DNA of 64,000 nucleotides from Streptomyces sp. SirexAA-E. Lineage in GTDB: Bacteria; Actinomycetota; Actinomycetes; Streptomycetales; Streptomycetaceae. The notes under the pieces were generated by a model, which ran no database searches, was not told where the DNA came from, and saw nothing but the letters and a program-made list of their open reading frames with translations. The DNA lies in contig NC_015953.1 in NCBI RefSeq assembly GCF_000177195.2, forward strand, positions 6,200,001 through 6,264,000, given 5' to 3'. The position numbers and the translations under genes were made by a program. Numbering within the stretch: position 1 is the stretch's first letter; each line of letters starts with the position of its first letter. Below, piece by piece: positions 1 through 8,940 of the stretch.

Positions 1-96
1 CTGACCCACGGCCCGGCGCCCGACGGGGGATTCACGGTCCTGGCGCACCTGCCGTGGCCCGCGGACGCGCAGCCGCCGTCGCCCGGCCCCGGATAG
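1..96 (+). CDS. Sensor histidine kinase, C-terminal fragment
   Basis: Only the last 31 codons are in the window, ending at TAG 94-96. They end in a GGFTVLAHLP-like stretch, the usual last strand of a GHKL ATPase domain in NarL-type histidine kinases. A LuxR-type response regulator starts 1-10 bases downstream, which supports a kinase-regulator pair. The kinase assignment rests on this short tail plus context. Confidence 0.6.
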   Translation: MTHGPAPDGGFTVLAHLPWPADAQPPSPGPG

Positions 97-106
97 CGTG
101 GCCGCC

Positions 107-829
107 ATGAGTAGCCCCGAAGCCCCGCCGGATCCGCCCATCCGTCTGGTCGTCGTCGACGACGACCCGCTCGTGCGGGCGGGTCTCGCCCTGATGCTGG
201 GCGGGGCACCGGACATCGACATCGTCGGGGAAGGGGCCGACGGCGCCGAGGCCGAGAGCCTGGCCGCCCGGCTGCGCCCCGACGTCGTGCTCATGGACAT
301 CCGCATGCCGGGCGTCGACGGGCTGGCCGCGACCGAGGCGCTGCGGAGCCGGCCCGGCGCACCGGAGGTCGTCGTGCTCACCACCTTCCACGCCGACGAA
401 CAGGTGCTGCGGGCCATCCGCGCCGGAGCGGCGGGATTTGTCCTGAAAGACACGCCACCCGCCCAGATCGTGGAGGCGGTCCGCCGGGTCGCCGCCGGGG
501 AACCGGTCCTCTCGCCCGCCGTCACCCGCCGCCTCATGGCCCACGCCGCGGGCCGCGCCCCCGACGACCGCTCGGCCCGCAGACGCCGTGCGCGGCAGCG
601 GTTCGGCGAGCTCGCGGAGCGCGAACAGGACGTGGCGACGGCCGTCGGACGCGGCGCGTCCAACGCGGAGATCGCCGCCGCCCTCCATCTGAGCGTGGCC
701 ACCGTGAAGGCGCACGTCTCCCGGGTCCTCGCCCGGCTCGACCTCAACAACCGTGTCCAGATCGCGTTGTTGGTCCACGACGCGGGGCTGCTCGACGAGA
801 GCAGGGAGCCGGACGGGGGCCTACCCTGA
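107..829 (+). CDS. Two-component response regulator, NarL/LuxR family
   Basis: The N-terminal receiver domain shows the acidic pocket (VVVDDD, residues 15-20), the phospho-acceptor Asp at about residue 64 (VLMDIRMPG) and a conserved Lys in VLKDTPP. A C-terminal LuxR helix-turn-helix follows (LAEREQDVATAVGRGASN, then ATVKAHVSRVL). It should be phosphorylated by the kinase whose tail ends at 96 and then bind DNA as a dimer. GTG 98 is an in-frame alternative start three codons upstream; ATG 107 is chosen because it directly precedes the conserved region. Neither has a clear ribosome site, suggesting translational coupling to the kinase. The target genes cannot be told from the sequence. Confidence 0.9.
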   Translation: MSSPEAPPDPPIRLVVVDDDPLVRAGLALMLGGAPDIDIVGEGADGAEAESLAARLRPDVVLMDIRMPGVDGLAATEALRSRPGAPEVVVLTTFHADEQVLRAIRAGAAGFVLKDTPPAQIVEAVRRVAAGEPVLSPAVTRRLMAHAAGRAPDDRSARRRRARQRFGELAEREQDVATAVGRGASNAEIAAALHLSVATVKAHVSRVLARLDLNNRVQIALLVHDAGLLDESREPDGGLP

Positions 830-862
830 AACCGATTCGGACCGAACGAGGGGGGCAGGCCG

Positions 863-2035
863 ATGTCCGTGGTCGATCTGCGTGGAGCACAGGACTTCAC
901 GGCGAATCCGTATCCGTTCTACGCGAAGATGCGCGCCGAGGGCCCGGTGCACGCCATCCGTACCGACGACATCGAGCACGCCTGGCTGATCGTCGGTTAC
1001 GAGGAGGCCCGCGCGGCCCTCGCGGACCAGCGGTTCAGCAAGGACTGGCGTACGGCCGAGCACTGGGCGGCGTCGGAGAACCCCATCAACGCCAACATGC
1101 TGGAGATGGACGCGCCGCACCACACGCGGCTGCGCAGGCTGGTGGCCGGTGAGTTCACCGCACGGCGGATCGAGGCGCTGCGCCCGCGCGTCGAGGAGAT
1201 CACCGGCCGGCTCCTCGACGCCATGGTGCCCGCAGGACGCGCCGACCTCGTCGACGCCTTCGCCTTCCCGCTGCCGATGACCGTGATCTGCGAACTGATC
1301 GGCGTACCGGACCTGGACCGGGACGCCTTCCGGCACCTGTCCAACGCCATCGTCGCGCCCGTCGCGCGCGACGCGGAGGAGAAGGCCGTCCACGCCATGG
1401 GCGACTATCTCGACGAGCTCATCGCGGACAAGCGCCGCTCACCGGGCGAGGACCTGATGAGCGCACTGATCCAGGCCCGGGACGAACAGGGTGACCGGCT
1501 GTCGTCCGACGAACTCGTCGGCATGGCCTTCCTGCTGCTGGTGGCCGGCCATGAGACGACCGTCAACCTCATCTCCAACGGTGTGCGCGCCCTGCTGGAC
1601 CACCCCGACCAGCTCGCCCTGCTGCGGGCCCGGCCGGAGCTGCTCGACGGGGCCGTCGAGGAGATGCTGCGGTACGAGGGGCCGGTGGAGACCGCGACCT
1701 TCCGCTTCGCCCGTGAACCGGTCACGATCGGCTCCCAGGTGATCCCGGCGGGCGACGCCGTGCTGGTGGCCCTGGGCTCCGGGAACCGGGACGCGGACCG
1801 CTACCCGGACCCGGACACCTTCGACATCCGGCGTGAGCCGCGGGGCCACCTGGCGTTCGGCCACGGCATGCACTTCTGCCTGGGTGCCCCGCTGGCCCGC
1901 ATGGAAGGACGCATCGCCGTCCGGGCCCTGCTGGACAGGTGCCCCGGGCTCGCCCCCGACCCGGACGGCGAAGAGCCCGACTGGCTGCCGGGCCTGCTGA
2001 TCCGCGGGGTGCGCCGCCTGCCCGTACGGTGGTGA
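863..2035 (+). CDS. Cytochrome P450
   Basis: This is a 390-residue soluble bacterial P450, the usual length for actinomycete class I enzymes that take electrons from ferredoxin. The I-helix oxygen-activation motif AGHETT is at about residues 228-233, the K-helix ExxR is in EEMLRYEG, and the heme loop FGHGMHFCLGAPLAR has its thiolate Cys at about residue 339. A GGGGGCAG-like ribosome site precedes the ATG. No ferredoxin or reductase gene is adjacent. A hotdog thioesterase follows 15 bases downstream and is probably co-transcribed. The substrate cannot be inferred; CYP105/107-like membership is only a guess. Confidence 0.93.
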   Translation: MSVVDLRGAQDFTANPYPFYAKMRAEGPVHAIRTDDIEHAWLIVGYEEARAALADQRFSKDWRTAEHWAASENPINANMLEMDAPHHTRLRRLVAGEFTARRIEALRPRVEEITGRLLDAMVPAGRADLVDAFAFPLPMTVICELIGVPDLDRDAFRHLSNAIVAPVARDAEEKAVHAMGDYLDELIADKRRSPGEDLMSALIQARDEQGDRLSSDELVGMAFLLLVAGHETTVNLISNGVRALLDHPDQLALLRARPELLDGAVEEMLRYEGPVETATFRFAREPVTIGSQVIPAGDAVLVALGSGNRDADRYPDPDTFDIRREPRGHLAFGHGMHFCLGAPLARMEGRIAVRALLDRCPGLAPDPDGEEPDWLPGLLIRGVRRLPVRW

Positions 2036-2050
2036 GGTAGGAAGGCCGGC

Positions 2051-2470
2051 ATGACGGAACTCAGCCTCCAGGCGGCACGACAGGTCCTCGACAGCCAGCC
2101 GTTCAGCTCCCTCGTCGGGGCGCGGCTCACCGGGTTCGGTGACGGCGCCGCCACGCTGGAGGTCGGCGTTCGGGACGAACTCCGGCAGCAGAACGGCTTC
2201 CTGCACGGCGGTGTCCTGGCGTACGCCGCCGACAACGCCCTCACCTTCGCCGCCGGGACCACGCTCGGGGCCGCCGTGCTCACCGGCGGCTTCTCCATCC
2301 AGTACATCCGCCCCGCGACCGGCCGGACCCTGAGCGCCCGTGCGGTGGTCGTCCACACCGCGCGCCGGCAGGCCGTGGCGCGCTGCGATCTGTACACCGT
2401 GGACGACGAGGGCACCGAGACGCTGTGCGCGGTCGCCCAGGGGACCGTGCTCTCCGCCCGCCCGGCCTGA
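2051..2470 (+). CDS. PaaI/YbgC-type hotdog-fold thioesterase
   Basis: A 139-residue single hotdog domain with the family hallmark HGG at residues 52-54 and the expected catalytic Asp at about 61 (AYAADNALT). Family members hydrolyse acyl-CoA thioesters, often to release CoA from dead-end aromatic or acyl intermediates. It lies 15 bases after the P450 and is probably in the same transcript, so the two may act on one metabolite. The acyl substrate is unknown. Confidence 0.88.
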   Translation: MTELSLQAARQVLDSQPFSSLVGARLTGFGDGAATLEVGVRDELRQQNGFLHGGVLAYAADNALTFAAGTTLGAAVLTGGFSIQYIRPATGRTLSARAVVVHTARRQAVARCDLYTVDDEGTETLCAVAQGTVLSARPA

Positions 2471-2496
2471 CCCGGCCGGGCGGCCGGAGAGCACGG

Positions 2497-3501
2497 TCAG
2501 CCGCCGGGAATCTCGGCCAGCGGGACCGGTCTGCGCTCGGCGCGTGAGCGCTCGCAGGCCTCCGCGACCCGCAGCGCGTGCAGTGCCTCCCGGCCGTCGC
2601 AGGGGTTCGCCAGCTCGCCGCGTACCACCCGGACGAAGGCGTCCAGCTCCGCCTCGTACGCCGGGGCGAAGCGCTCCAGGAAGCCGGGCCAGGGCTCGGC
2701 GGGTGCGGGCGGGCCTTCCGGCTCCGCCGAGGTGATCGGGGTACGGCCGTCCAGCCCGACCGCCAACTGGTCGCGCTCGCCCGCCAGTTCCATGCGTACG
2801 TCGTAACCGGCGCCGTTGCACCGGGTCGCCGTCGACGTCGCCGTCGTGCCGTCGTCCAGGGTCAGCAGGGCGGCGGCCGTCGACACGTCGCCCGCGTCCC
2901 GGAAGGCCGGCGGGCCCGCGTCCGATCCGGTGGCGTACACCTCCACCACCTCACGGCCCGTCACCCACCGCAGGATGTCGAAGTCGTGCACCAGGCAGTC
3001 CCTGAACAGGCCGCCGGAGAGCGGGAGATAGTCGGCGGGCGGGGGAGCGGGATCGGAGGTGACCGTCCGTACGGTGTGCAGCCTGCCCAGCGCCCCGCCG
3101 CGCACGGCCGCGCGCGCCGCGCCGTACCCCGCGTCGAAGCGGCGCATGAAACCGAGCTGGAGCACGCTGCCCGCCCGCTCGACCTCCTCCAGCGCGCCCA
3201 GGGTCCCGGGCAGGTCCAGCGCGATCGGCTTCTCGCAGAAGGCGGGCAGGCCCGCCCGCGCAGCCCGGCCGATGAGGTCCGCGTGCGCCGCGGTCGCCGA
3301 GGTGATGACCACCGCGTCCACCCCGGCGGCCAGGACCTCGGCGGCCGAGGCGACGGCCCTGGCGCCGGTCCGCTCGGCGACCCCGGCCGCGCGGGCCGCG
3401 TCGGGGTCCGTCACCACCAGGGCGTCGACGCCCGGGTGGCGGCCCAGGACGCCCGCGTGGAAGGAACCGATCCGGCCGGTGCCGATGAGTCCGATACGCA
3501 T
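2497..3501 (-). CDS. Gfo/Idh/MocA-family NAD(P)-dependent dehydrogenase (inositol 2-dehydrogenase-like)
   Basis: A 334-residue oxidoreductase with an N-terminal Rossmann fold (IGLIGTGRIG), the EKPIALD motif holding the conserved Lys, and a C-terminal domain with GFMRRFDAGY and the HDFDILRW catalytic region. These match inositol and related sugar dehydrogenases. The reading frame is open far upstream to 4392, but homology begins at MRIGLIG, so the start is set at 3501. It is divergent from a GntR/HutC regulator and next to a carbohydrate ABC importer and a ROK kinase, which suggests oxidation of an imported cyclitol or sugar. The exact substrate is inferred, not shown. Confidence 0.88.
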   Translation of the reverse strand: MRIGLIGTGRIGSFHAGVLGRHPGVDALVVTDPDAARAAGVAERTGARAVASAAEVLAAGVDAVVITSATAAHADLIGRAARAGLPAFCEKPIALDLPGTLGALEEVERAGSVLQLGFMRRFDAGYGAARAAVRGGALGRLHTVRTVTSDPAPPPADYLPLSGGLFRDCLVHDFDILRWVTGREVVEVYATGSDAGPPAFRDAGDVSTAAALLTLDDGTTATSTATRCNGAGYDVRMELAGERDQLAVGLDGRTPITSAEPEGPPAPAEPWPGFLERFAPAYEAELDAFVRVVRGELANPCDGREALHALRVAEACERSRAERRPVPLAEIPGG

Positions 3502-3594
3502 GGACTCAACGTGCCGCCCGCCCGGCGCACTGTCAACTATATGTCCTGACAAAAAGCCGGTACGGCGCGGCTGCCACGCGGTACGCTCCCGTCC
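3502..3594. promoter_or_regulatory. Divergent promoter region between dehydrogenase and GntR regulator
   Basis: This 93-base gap separates two divergent genes and must hold both promoters. A minus-strand TTGACA lies at 3531-3536, next to an AT-rich stretch (CTATATGTCCTGACAAAA) that stands out against very GC-rich surroundings. That stretch is a plausible site for the HutC-type repressor encoded alongside. No convincing -10 box or clean inverted repeat was seen. Confidence 0.35.
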
Positions 3595-4356
3595 GTGCCC
3601 AAACCCGCCGCCGACTCCGCCGCCCTGGGGCTGGGTGTGGACCGCACCAGCCCCGTCCCGCTTTACCACCAGCTCGCCCAGCAGCTGGAGGCGGCCATCG
3701 AGCAGGGCCGCCTCGCGCCCGGCAGCCTTCTCGGCAACGAACTGGAGCTCGCCGCACGGCTCGGGCTGTCCCGGCCGACCGTCCGCCAGGCGATCCAGTC
3801 GCTCGTCGACAGAGGGCTGATGGTGCGCCGCCGAGGGGTCGGCACCCAGGTCGTCCACAGCCGCGTCAAACGCCCGCTGGAGCTGAGCAGCCTCTACGAC
3901 GACCTGGAGGCCGCGGACCGCCGCCCCGCCACCCGTGTCCTGCGCAACACCGTCGAGCCCGCCCCGGCCGAGGTCGCCGCCGCGCTCGGGGTAGCGGAGG
4001 GCAGCGACGTCCACCTCGTCGAACGGCTGCGCCTCGCGCACGACGAGCCCGTGGCCCTGCTCCGCAACCACCTGCCCACGGGCCTGCTCGACCTGGACAC
4101 CGGGCGGCTGGAGGCCACCGGGCTGTACCGGATGATGCGCTCCTCGGGCATCGTCCTGCACAGCGCCCGCCAGTCCGTCGGGGCGCGGGCCGCCGGCGGC
4201 GATGAGGCCGACCTGCTCGCCGAGCCGCCCGGGGCGCCGCTTCTCACGATGGAGCGCACCACCTTCGACGCCGGAGGCCGGGCGGTCGAGTTCGGCTGCC
4301 ACGTCTACCGCGCCTCCCGGTACGCCTTCGAGTTCCAGCTGCTGGCGCGTCCCTGA
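3595..4356 (+). CDS. GntR-family (HutC/UTRA) transcriptional regulator
   Basis: The start is GTG 3595. A winged helix of GntR type covers about residues 20-85 (PLYHQLAQQLEAAI, then LGLSRPTVRQAIQSL). A UTRA effector-binding domain follows to the end (VHLVERLRLAHDEPVA, LLTMERTTFD, FEFQLLARP). Family members are usually ligand-released repressors of neighbouring sugar genes. The divergent dehydrogenase and the downstream importer are the likely targets, with a sugar or phosphorylated sugar as effector. The ligand is inferred only. Confidence 0.9.
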   Translation: MPKPAADSAALGLGVDRTSPVPLYHQLAQQLEAAIEQGRLAPGSLLGNELELAARLGLSRPTVRQAIQSLVDRGLMVRRRGVGTQVVHSRVKRPLELSSLYDDLEAADRRPATRVLRNTVEPAPAEVAAALGVAEGSDVHLVERLRLAHDEPVALLRNHLPTGLLDLDTGRLEATGLYRMMRSSGIVLHSARQSVGARAAGGDEADLLAEPPGAPLLTMERTTFDAGGRAVEFGCHVYRASRYAFEFQLLARP

Positions 4357-4646
4357 GCCCGCCCGCCGCACCCCTCGCGGGCCCGGCCTCACCGCCGAGT
4401 GTTGACGGCGTCACGCGAGGCGGCTAGAACTCCCTCAGCCGCCTCGCCACGCTGCACAGGCGGCCCCGCAGACCGTGTGCGGGCGGCCCGACGAGGGGAG
4501 GCCGCCGGCACGCCCCGAACCGCCGCCGAGCCCCTGCCGGGCGATCCCGGTCCCGGCTCGGGGATACTTGGGCGGCCGGGCCGGGAGTCCACTCTCCCCG
4601 GCTCCACCAGGCAGCACAGCGAGCAGCACAAGAAGGGCACGGCGTC

Positions 4647-5660
4647 GTGGCAAGGGTTCGGACAGGGGTACGCGCGATGGGCGCCGTGCTCGCAGCGGTG
4701 CTGGGAGTCTCCCTCATGGGATGCAGCAGCACCGGCGGCAAGCGGGCGGAGGAGCGCGCGGCCAAGGAGGCCGCCGTGGGACGGTCCGCGGTGAACACAC
4801 CCCGCTGGACGTTCGCCGTGGTCACCCACTCGGGCGACGGCGACACCTTCTGGGACATCGTCCAGAAGGGCGCCAAGCAGGCGGCCGACAAGGACAACAT
4901 CAACCTCCTCTACATGCACAACGACGAGGGCCAGCAGCAGGCCGAGCTCGTCCAGACCGCGATCGACAAGAAGGTCGACGGGCTGATCGTCACGCTGGCC
5001 AAGCCCGACTCGATGAAGGCCGTCGTCGCCAAGGCGGTCAAGGCCGGCATCCCGGTGATCACGGTGAACTCCGGCTCGGCGGAGTCCAAGCAGTTCGGCG
5101 CCCTCACCCACATCGGGCAGGACGAGTCGATCGCCGGTGAGGCCGTGGGTGACGAACTGAACGCACGCGGACGCAAGAAGGTGCTCTGCGTCCTGCACGA
5201 ACAGGGCAACGTCGGCCACGAGCAGCGCTGCGCCGGAGCCAAGAAGACCTTCGACGGCACCCTCCAGAACCTCTACGTCGACGGCACCAACATGCCCGAC
5301 GTCCAGGCGTCCATCGAGGCCAAGCTCGACTCCGACCGGAGCATCGACGCGGTCGTCACCCTCGGCGCCCCGTTCGCCGCCGCGGCCGTCAAGGCCAAGC
5401 AGACCGCCGGCAGCAAGGCCGAGATCGACACCTTCGACCTCAACGCGAGCGTGGCCACCGCCCTCGCGAACAAGTCGCTCGGCTTCGCCGTCGACCAGCA
5501 GCCCTACCTCCAGGGGTACGAGGCCGTCGACCTGCTCTGGCTCTACCGCTTCAACCGGAACGTGCTCGGCGGCGGCCGCCCCGTACTGACCGGACCGCAG
5601 GTCATCACCGCCGACGACGCCGACGAGCTGGCCGAGTACACCAACCGGGGCACCCGATGA
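4647..5660 (+). CDS. Sugar ABC transporter substrate-binding lipoprotein (RbsB-like)
   Basis: GTG 4647 gives a lipoprotein signal with the lipobox LMGC, Cys at about residue 26. The mature part is a type I periplasmic-binding protein (VVTHSGDGDTFWDIVQKGA near the front; GLIVTLAKPDSM; AVVTLGAPFAAAAV). The family binds pentoses, hexoses or cyclitols outside the membrane and hands them to an RbsC-like permease. Its stop overlaps the permease start (ATGA at 5657-5660), so the transporter genes are translationally coupled. The 290 bases upstream (4357-4646) hold no gene and should carry the promoter. Confidence 0.92.
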   Translation: MARVRTGVRAMGAVLAAVLGVSLMGCSSTGGKRAEERAAKEAAVGRSAVNTPRWTFAVVTHSGDGDTFWDIVQKGAKQAADKDNINLLYMHNDEGQQQAELVQTAIDKKVDGLIVTLAKPDSMKAVVAKAVKAGIPVITVNSGSAESKQFGALTHIGQDESIAGEAVGDELNARGRKKVLCVLHEQGNVGHEQRCAGAKKTFDGTLQNLYVDGTNMPDVQASIEAKLDSDRSIDAVVTLGAPFAAAAVKAKQTAGSKAEIDTFDLNASVATALANKSLGFAVDQQPYLQGYEAVDLLWLYRFNRNVLGGGRPVLTGPQVITADDADELAEYTNRGTR

Positions 5661-6709
5661 CGGCGCCCGGTTCGACAGCGGCCCCGGACGGGGCCGACGA
5701 ACGGCTGCTGCGCACCTCGCCGCTGCGCAAGCTGCTCGGCCGCCCCGAGCTCGGCTCGGTCGTCGGCGCCGTGGCCGTCTTCGTCTTCTTCGCGCTGGTC
5801 GCCGACAGCTTCCTGCAGACGTCCAGCATCGGCACCGTGCTCTACGCGGCGTCCACCATCGGCATCATGGCGGCGCCGGTGGCGCTGCTGATGATCGGCG
5901 GCGAGTTCGACCTGTCCGCGGGCGTGATGGTCACCAGCTCCGCGCTGGTCTCCTCGATGTTCAGCTACCAGATGACCGCCAACGTCTGGGTCGGCGTCTT
6001 CGTGTCGCTGCTGGTCACCCTCGGTTTCGGGGCCTTCAACGGCTTCATGCTGACCCACACGAAGCTGCCCAGCTTCATCATCACGCTCGGCACCTTCCTC
6101 ATGCTGACCGGGCTGAACCTGGGCTTCACCAAGCTGATCAGCGGCACCGTGTCGACCAAGGCCATCGGCGACATGGAGGGCTTCGCGTCCGCCCGCAAGG
6201 TCTTCGCCTCCTACCTCACCCTCGGCGACGTCGAGCTGAAGGTCACCATCCTGTGGTGGGCGGCCCTGGTCGCGATCGCCACCTGGATCCTGATCCGCAC
6301 CCGCTTCGGCAACTGGATCTTCGCCGTCGGCGGCGAGGCCGACGCCGCCCGCGCGGTCGGTGTCCCGGTCGTCCGCACCAAGATCGGCCTCTACCTCGGG
6401 GTGGCGTTCGCCGCCTGGGTCTCCGGCCAGCACCTGCTGTTCTCCTACGACGTGGTGCAGTCCGGCGAGGGCGTCGGCAACGAGCTGACCTACATCATCG
6501 CGGCCGTTATCGGCGGCTGCCTGATCACCGGCGGCTACGGCTCGGCGATCGGGGCCGCGGTCGGCGCGATCATCTTCGGTATGACCAGCAAGGGGATCGT
6601 CTACGCGGAGTGGGACCCCGACTGGTTCAAGTTCTTCCTGGGAGCGATGCTGCTCCTGGCCACCCTGCTCAACGCATGGGTACGCAAGCGCGCGGAGGCG
6701 ACGACATGA
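5657..6709 (+). CDS. Sugar ABC transporter permease (RbsC-like)
   Basis: A 350-residue polytopic membrane protein with about nine to ten hydrophobic segments. It contains family stretches such as GGEFDLSAGVMV and TLGTFLMLTGLN, and a cytoplasmic loop NWIFAVGGEADAARAVGVPV before the last segments, typical of branched ribose/xylose/inositol permeases. It overlaps the binding-protein gene upstream and the ATPase gene downstream by ATGA motifs, so all three form one operon. The single permease probably works as a homodimer. Confidence 0.93.
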   Translation: MTAPGSTAAPDGADERLLRTSPLRKLLGRPELGSVVGAVAVFVFFALVADSFLQTSSIGTVLYAASTIGIMAAPVALLMIGGEFDLSAGVMVTSSALVSSMFSYQMTANVWVGVFVSLLVTLGFGAFNGFMLTHTKLPSFIITLGTFLMLTGLNLGFTKLISGTVSTKAIGDMEGFASARKVFASYLTLGDVELKVTILWWAALVAIATWILIRTRFGNWIFAVGGEADAARAVGVPVVRTKIGLYLGVAFAAWVSGQHLLFSYDVVQSGEGVGNELTYIIAAVIGGCLITGGYGSAIGAAVGAIIFGMTSKGIVYAEWDPDWFKFFLGAMLLLATLLNAWVRKRAEATT

Positions 6710-7569
6710 CGGCCGCCCAGGCTCGGGCCACCGAGGACGCGGAGAGCCGCGGGGCACTCGTCGAGCTCGACCACGTCAGCAAGTTCTACGGCAACATCAA
6801 GGCGCTGACGGACGTCTCGCTGGAGGTGCACGCCGGCGAGATCTCCTGTGTCCTCGGCGACAACGGGGCCGGCAAGTCCACCCTCATCAAGATCATCTCG
6901 GGGCTGCACCAGCACGACGCCGGGACGTTCCGGATCGACGGCGAGGACACCGTGCTCGCCAACCCGCGCGACGCCCTGGACCGGGGCATCGCCACGGTCT
7001 ACCAGGACCTGGCGGTCGTCCCGCTGATGCCGGTCTGGCGCAACTTCTTCCTCGGCTCCGAGCCGACGAAGGGGACGGGCCCCTTCAAGCGCCTCGACGT
7101 GGCGCTGATGCGGGAGACCACCCGCAGGGAGCTGCTGCGCATGGGTATCGACCTGCGCGACGTCGACCAGCCGATCGGCACCCTGTCCGGCGGCGAGCGC
7201 CAGTGCGTGGCGATCGCCCGCGCCGTGTACTTCGGCGCCAAGGTCCTGGTCCTGGACGAGCCGACGGCGGCGCTCGGCGTCAAGCAGTCCGGTGTCGTGC
7301 TCAAGTACGTCGCGGCAGCCCGGGACGCCGGACTCGGCGTGGTCCTCATCACGCACAACCCGCACCACGCGTACCTCGTCGGTGACCGTTTCGTCCTCCT
7401 CAAGCGCGGCGCGATGTCCGGCAGCCACACCAAGGACGACGTCACCTTGGACGAGCTGACCCGTCAGATGGCGGGCGGCAGCGAGCTGGAGGAGCTCAGT
7501 CACGAGCTGGAGCGGGCCCCCGCGCCGGACCGCCTCGGCGGCGGCCCGACCGGCGCCGACACCCCGTAG
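6706..7569 (+). CDS. Sugar ABC transporter ATP-binding protein
   Basis: A 287-residue ATPase with Walker A GDNGAGKST, Q-loop TVYQDLAVV, signature LSGGERQ, Walker B VLVLDEPTAAL and switch His in ITHN. Unlike RbsA/MglA, which carry two fused ATPase halves, this protein has one domain and so should act as a homodimer. The ATG at 6706 overlaps the permease stop. The open frame extends upstream to 6253 inside the permease, but that part is a shadow. Confidence 0.93.
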   Translation: MTAAQARATEDAESRGALVELDHVSKFYGNIKALTDVSLEVHAGEISCVLGDNGAGKSTLIKIISGLHQHDAGTFRIDGEDTVLANPRDALDRGIATVYQDLAVVPLMPVWRNFFLGSEPTKGTGPFKRLDVALMRETTRRELLRMGIDLRDVDQPIGTLSGGERQCVAIARAVYFGAKVLVLDEPTAALGVKQSGVVLKYVAAARDAGLGVVLITHNPHHAYLVGDRFVLLKRGAMSGSHTKDDVTLDELTRQMAGGSELEELSHELERAPAPDRLGGGPTGADTP

Positions 7570-7702
7570 CGCGACTCCCGTCACCGCGTCCCCGGGACCG
7601 TCCACCGGATCCGGGGGCGCGGGAATGGCAGAATCGAGGGCGGCGGGCGCCGTCCGCCGCCGGAATGACGACCTCCCGGCCCCCCGACCTGCCGCAGGGA
7701 CG

Positions 7703-8872
7703 ATGAGCACGTACCGCGACTTCACCCACCGCGGCTCCGCCCGCGCCACCGTCCTGCGGACCGTCGGTACGAGGGAGCGGCGTTCGCACCTCACGGCACC
7801 CAGAGTGCCCACCGTCGGCATCGACATCGGCGGTACCAAGGTGATGGCCGGCGTCGTCGACGCCGACGGCAACATCCTGGAGACCCTGCGGACCGAGACA
7901 CCGGACAAGTCCAAGAGCCCCAAGGTCGTCGAGGACACCATCGTCGAGCTCGTCCTGGACCTCTCCGACCGGCACGACGTCCACGCCGTCGGCATCGGCG
8001 CGGCGGGCTGGGTGGACGCCGACCGTTCCAAGGTGCTCTTCGCCCCGCACCTGGCCTGGCGCGACGAACCCCTCAGGGACGCGCTCGCCTCCCGCCTCGT
8101 CGTCCCCGTCATGGTGGACAACGACGCCAACACGGCCGCCTGGGCGGAGTGGCGCTTCGGCGCCGGCCGCGGCGAGGACCACCTGGTCATGATCACGCTG
8201 GGCACCGGTATCGGCGGCGCGATCCTGGAGGACGGGCACGTCAAGCGGGGCAAGTACGGCGTCGCCGGTGAGTTCGGCCATATGCAGGTCGTGCCCGGTG
8301 GGCACCGCTGCCCGTGCGGGAACCGCGGCTGCTGGGAGCAGTACAGCTCCGGGAACGCCCTGGTGCGCGAGGCGAAGGAGCTGGCCGCCGCCGACTCTCC
8401 GGTCGCCCACGGCATCATCGAGCGGGTCAAGGGGAACATCCCCGACATCACCGGCCCGCTCATCACCGAGCTGGCCCGCGAGGGCGACGCGATGTGCGTC
8501 GAACTCCTCCAGGACATCGGCCAGTGGCTCGGGGTCGGCATCGCCAACCTCGCGGCCGCGCTCGACCCCTCGTGCTTCGTCATCGGCGGCGGCGTCAGCG
8601 CGGCCGACGACCTGCTGATCGGGCCGGCCCGGGACGCCTTCAAGCGCCAGCTCACCGGACGCGGCTACCGCCCCGAGGCCCGGATCGCCAAGGCCCAGCT
8701 CGGTCCCGAGGCCGGTATGGTCGGCGCCGCCGACCTGGCACGCCTGGTCGCGCGGCGGTTCCGGCGGACCAACCGCCGCCGGGTCGAGCGGTACGAGCGC
8801 TACGCCCAGATCTACGACCAGGCCGCGAGCACGCTCCGCAGCACGCGCAACGGCACCCGGGACGCCGGCTGA
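7703..8872 (+). CDS. ROK-family sugar kinase (glucokinase-like)
   Basis: The ROK ATP-binding start GIDIGGTKVMAG is at about residues 39-50, the catalytic Asp at about 141 in VDNDAN, and the zinc site CPCGNRGCWE follows GEFGHMQV. No DNA-binding domain is present, so this is a kinase rather than a repressor. The N-terminal extension (about 35 residues) and C-terminal tail are longer than in the usual 310-320-residue glucokinase. ATG 7703 is chosen; an in-frame ATG at 7625 would add 26 residues of low-complexity sequence. It lies 133 bases after the ABC importer and likely phosphorylates the imported sugar. Confidence 0.87.
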   Translation: MSTYRDFTHRGSARATVLRTVGTRERRSHLTAPRVPTVGIDIGGTKVMAGVVDADGNILETLRTETPDKSKSPKVVEDTIVELVLDLSDRHDVHAVGIGAAGWVDADRSKVLFAPHLAWRDEPLRDALASRLVVPVMVDNDANTAAWAEWRFGAGRGEDHLVMITLGTGIGGAILEDGHVKRGKYGVAGEFGHMQVVPGGHRCPCGNRGCWEQYSSGNALVREAKELAAADSPVAHGIIERVKGNIPDITGPLITELAREGDAMCVELLQDIGQWLGVGIANLAAALDPSCFVIGGGVSAADDLLIGPARDAFKRQLTGRGYRPEARIAKAQLGPEAGMVGAADLARLVARRFRRTNRRRVERYERYAQIYDQAASTLRSTRNGTRDAG

Positions 8873-8940
8873 GCCGCCGCCGGCCCGTCCCGTCCGCCCA
8901 TCAGCACTCCGCACCACAGCTCCGAGGGGTACCACCGACC

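Noticed and set aside
3502..4392. Long N-terminal extension of the Gfo/Idh/MocA gene up to 4392
   Set aside because: The extension runs antisense through the GntR gene; the Rossmann start at 3501 is the natural beginning.
6601..8655. 684-codon open frame on the minus strand across the ATPase and ROK genes
   Set aside because: Shadow frame of GC-rich coding DNA; no domain, no ribosome site, and the plus strand holds complete ABC ATPase and ROK genes.
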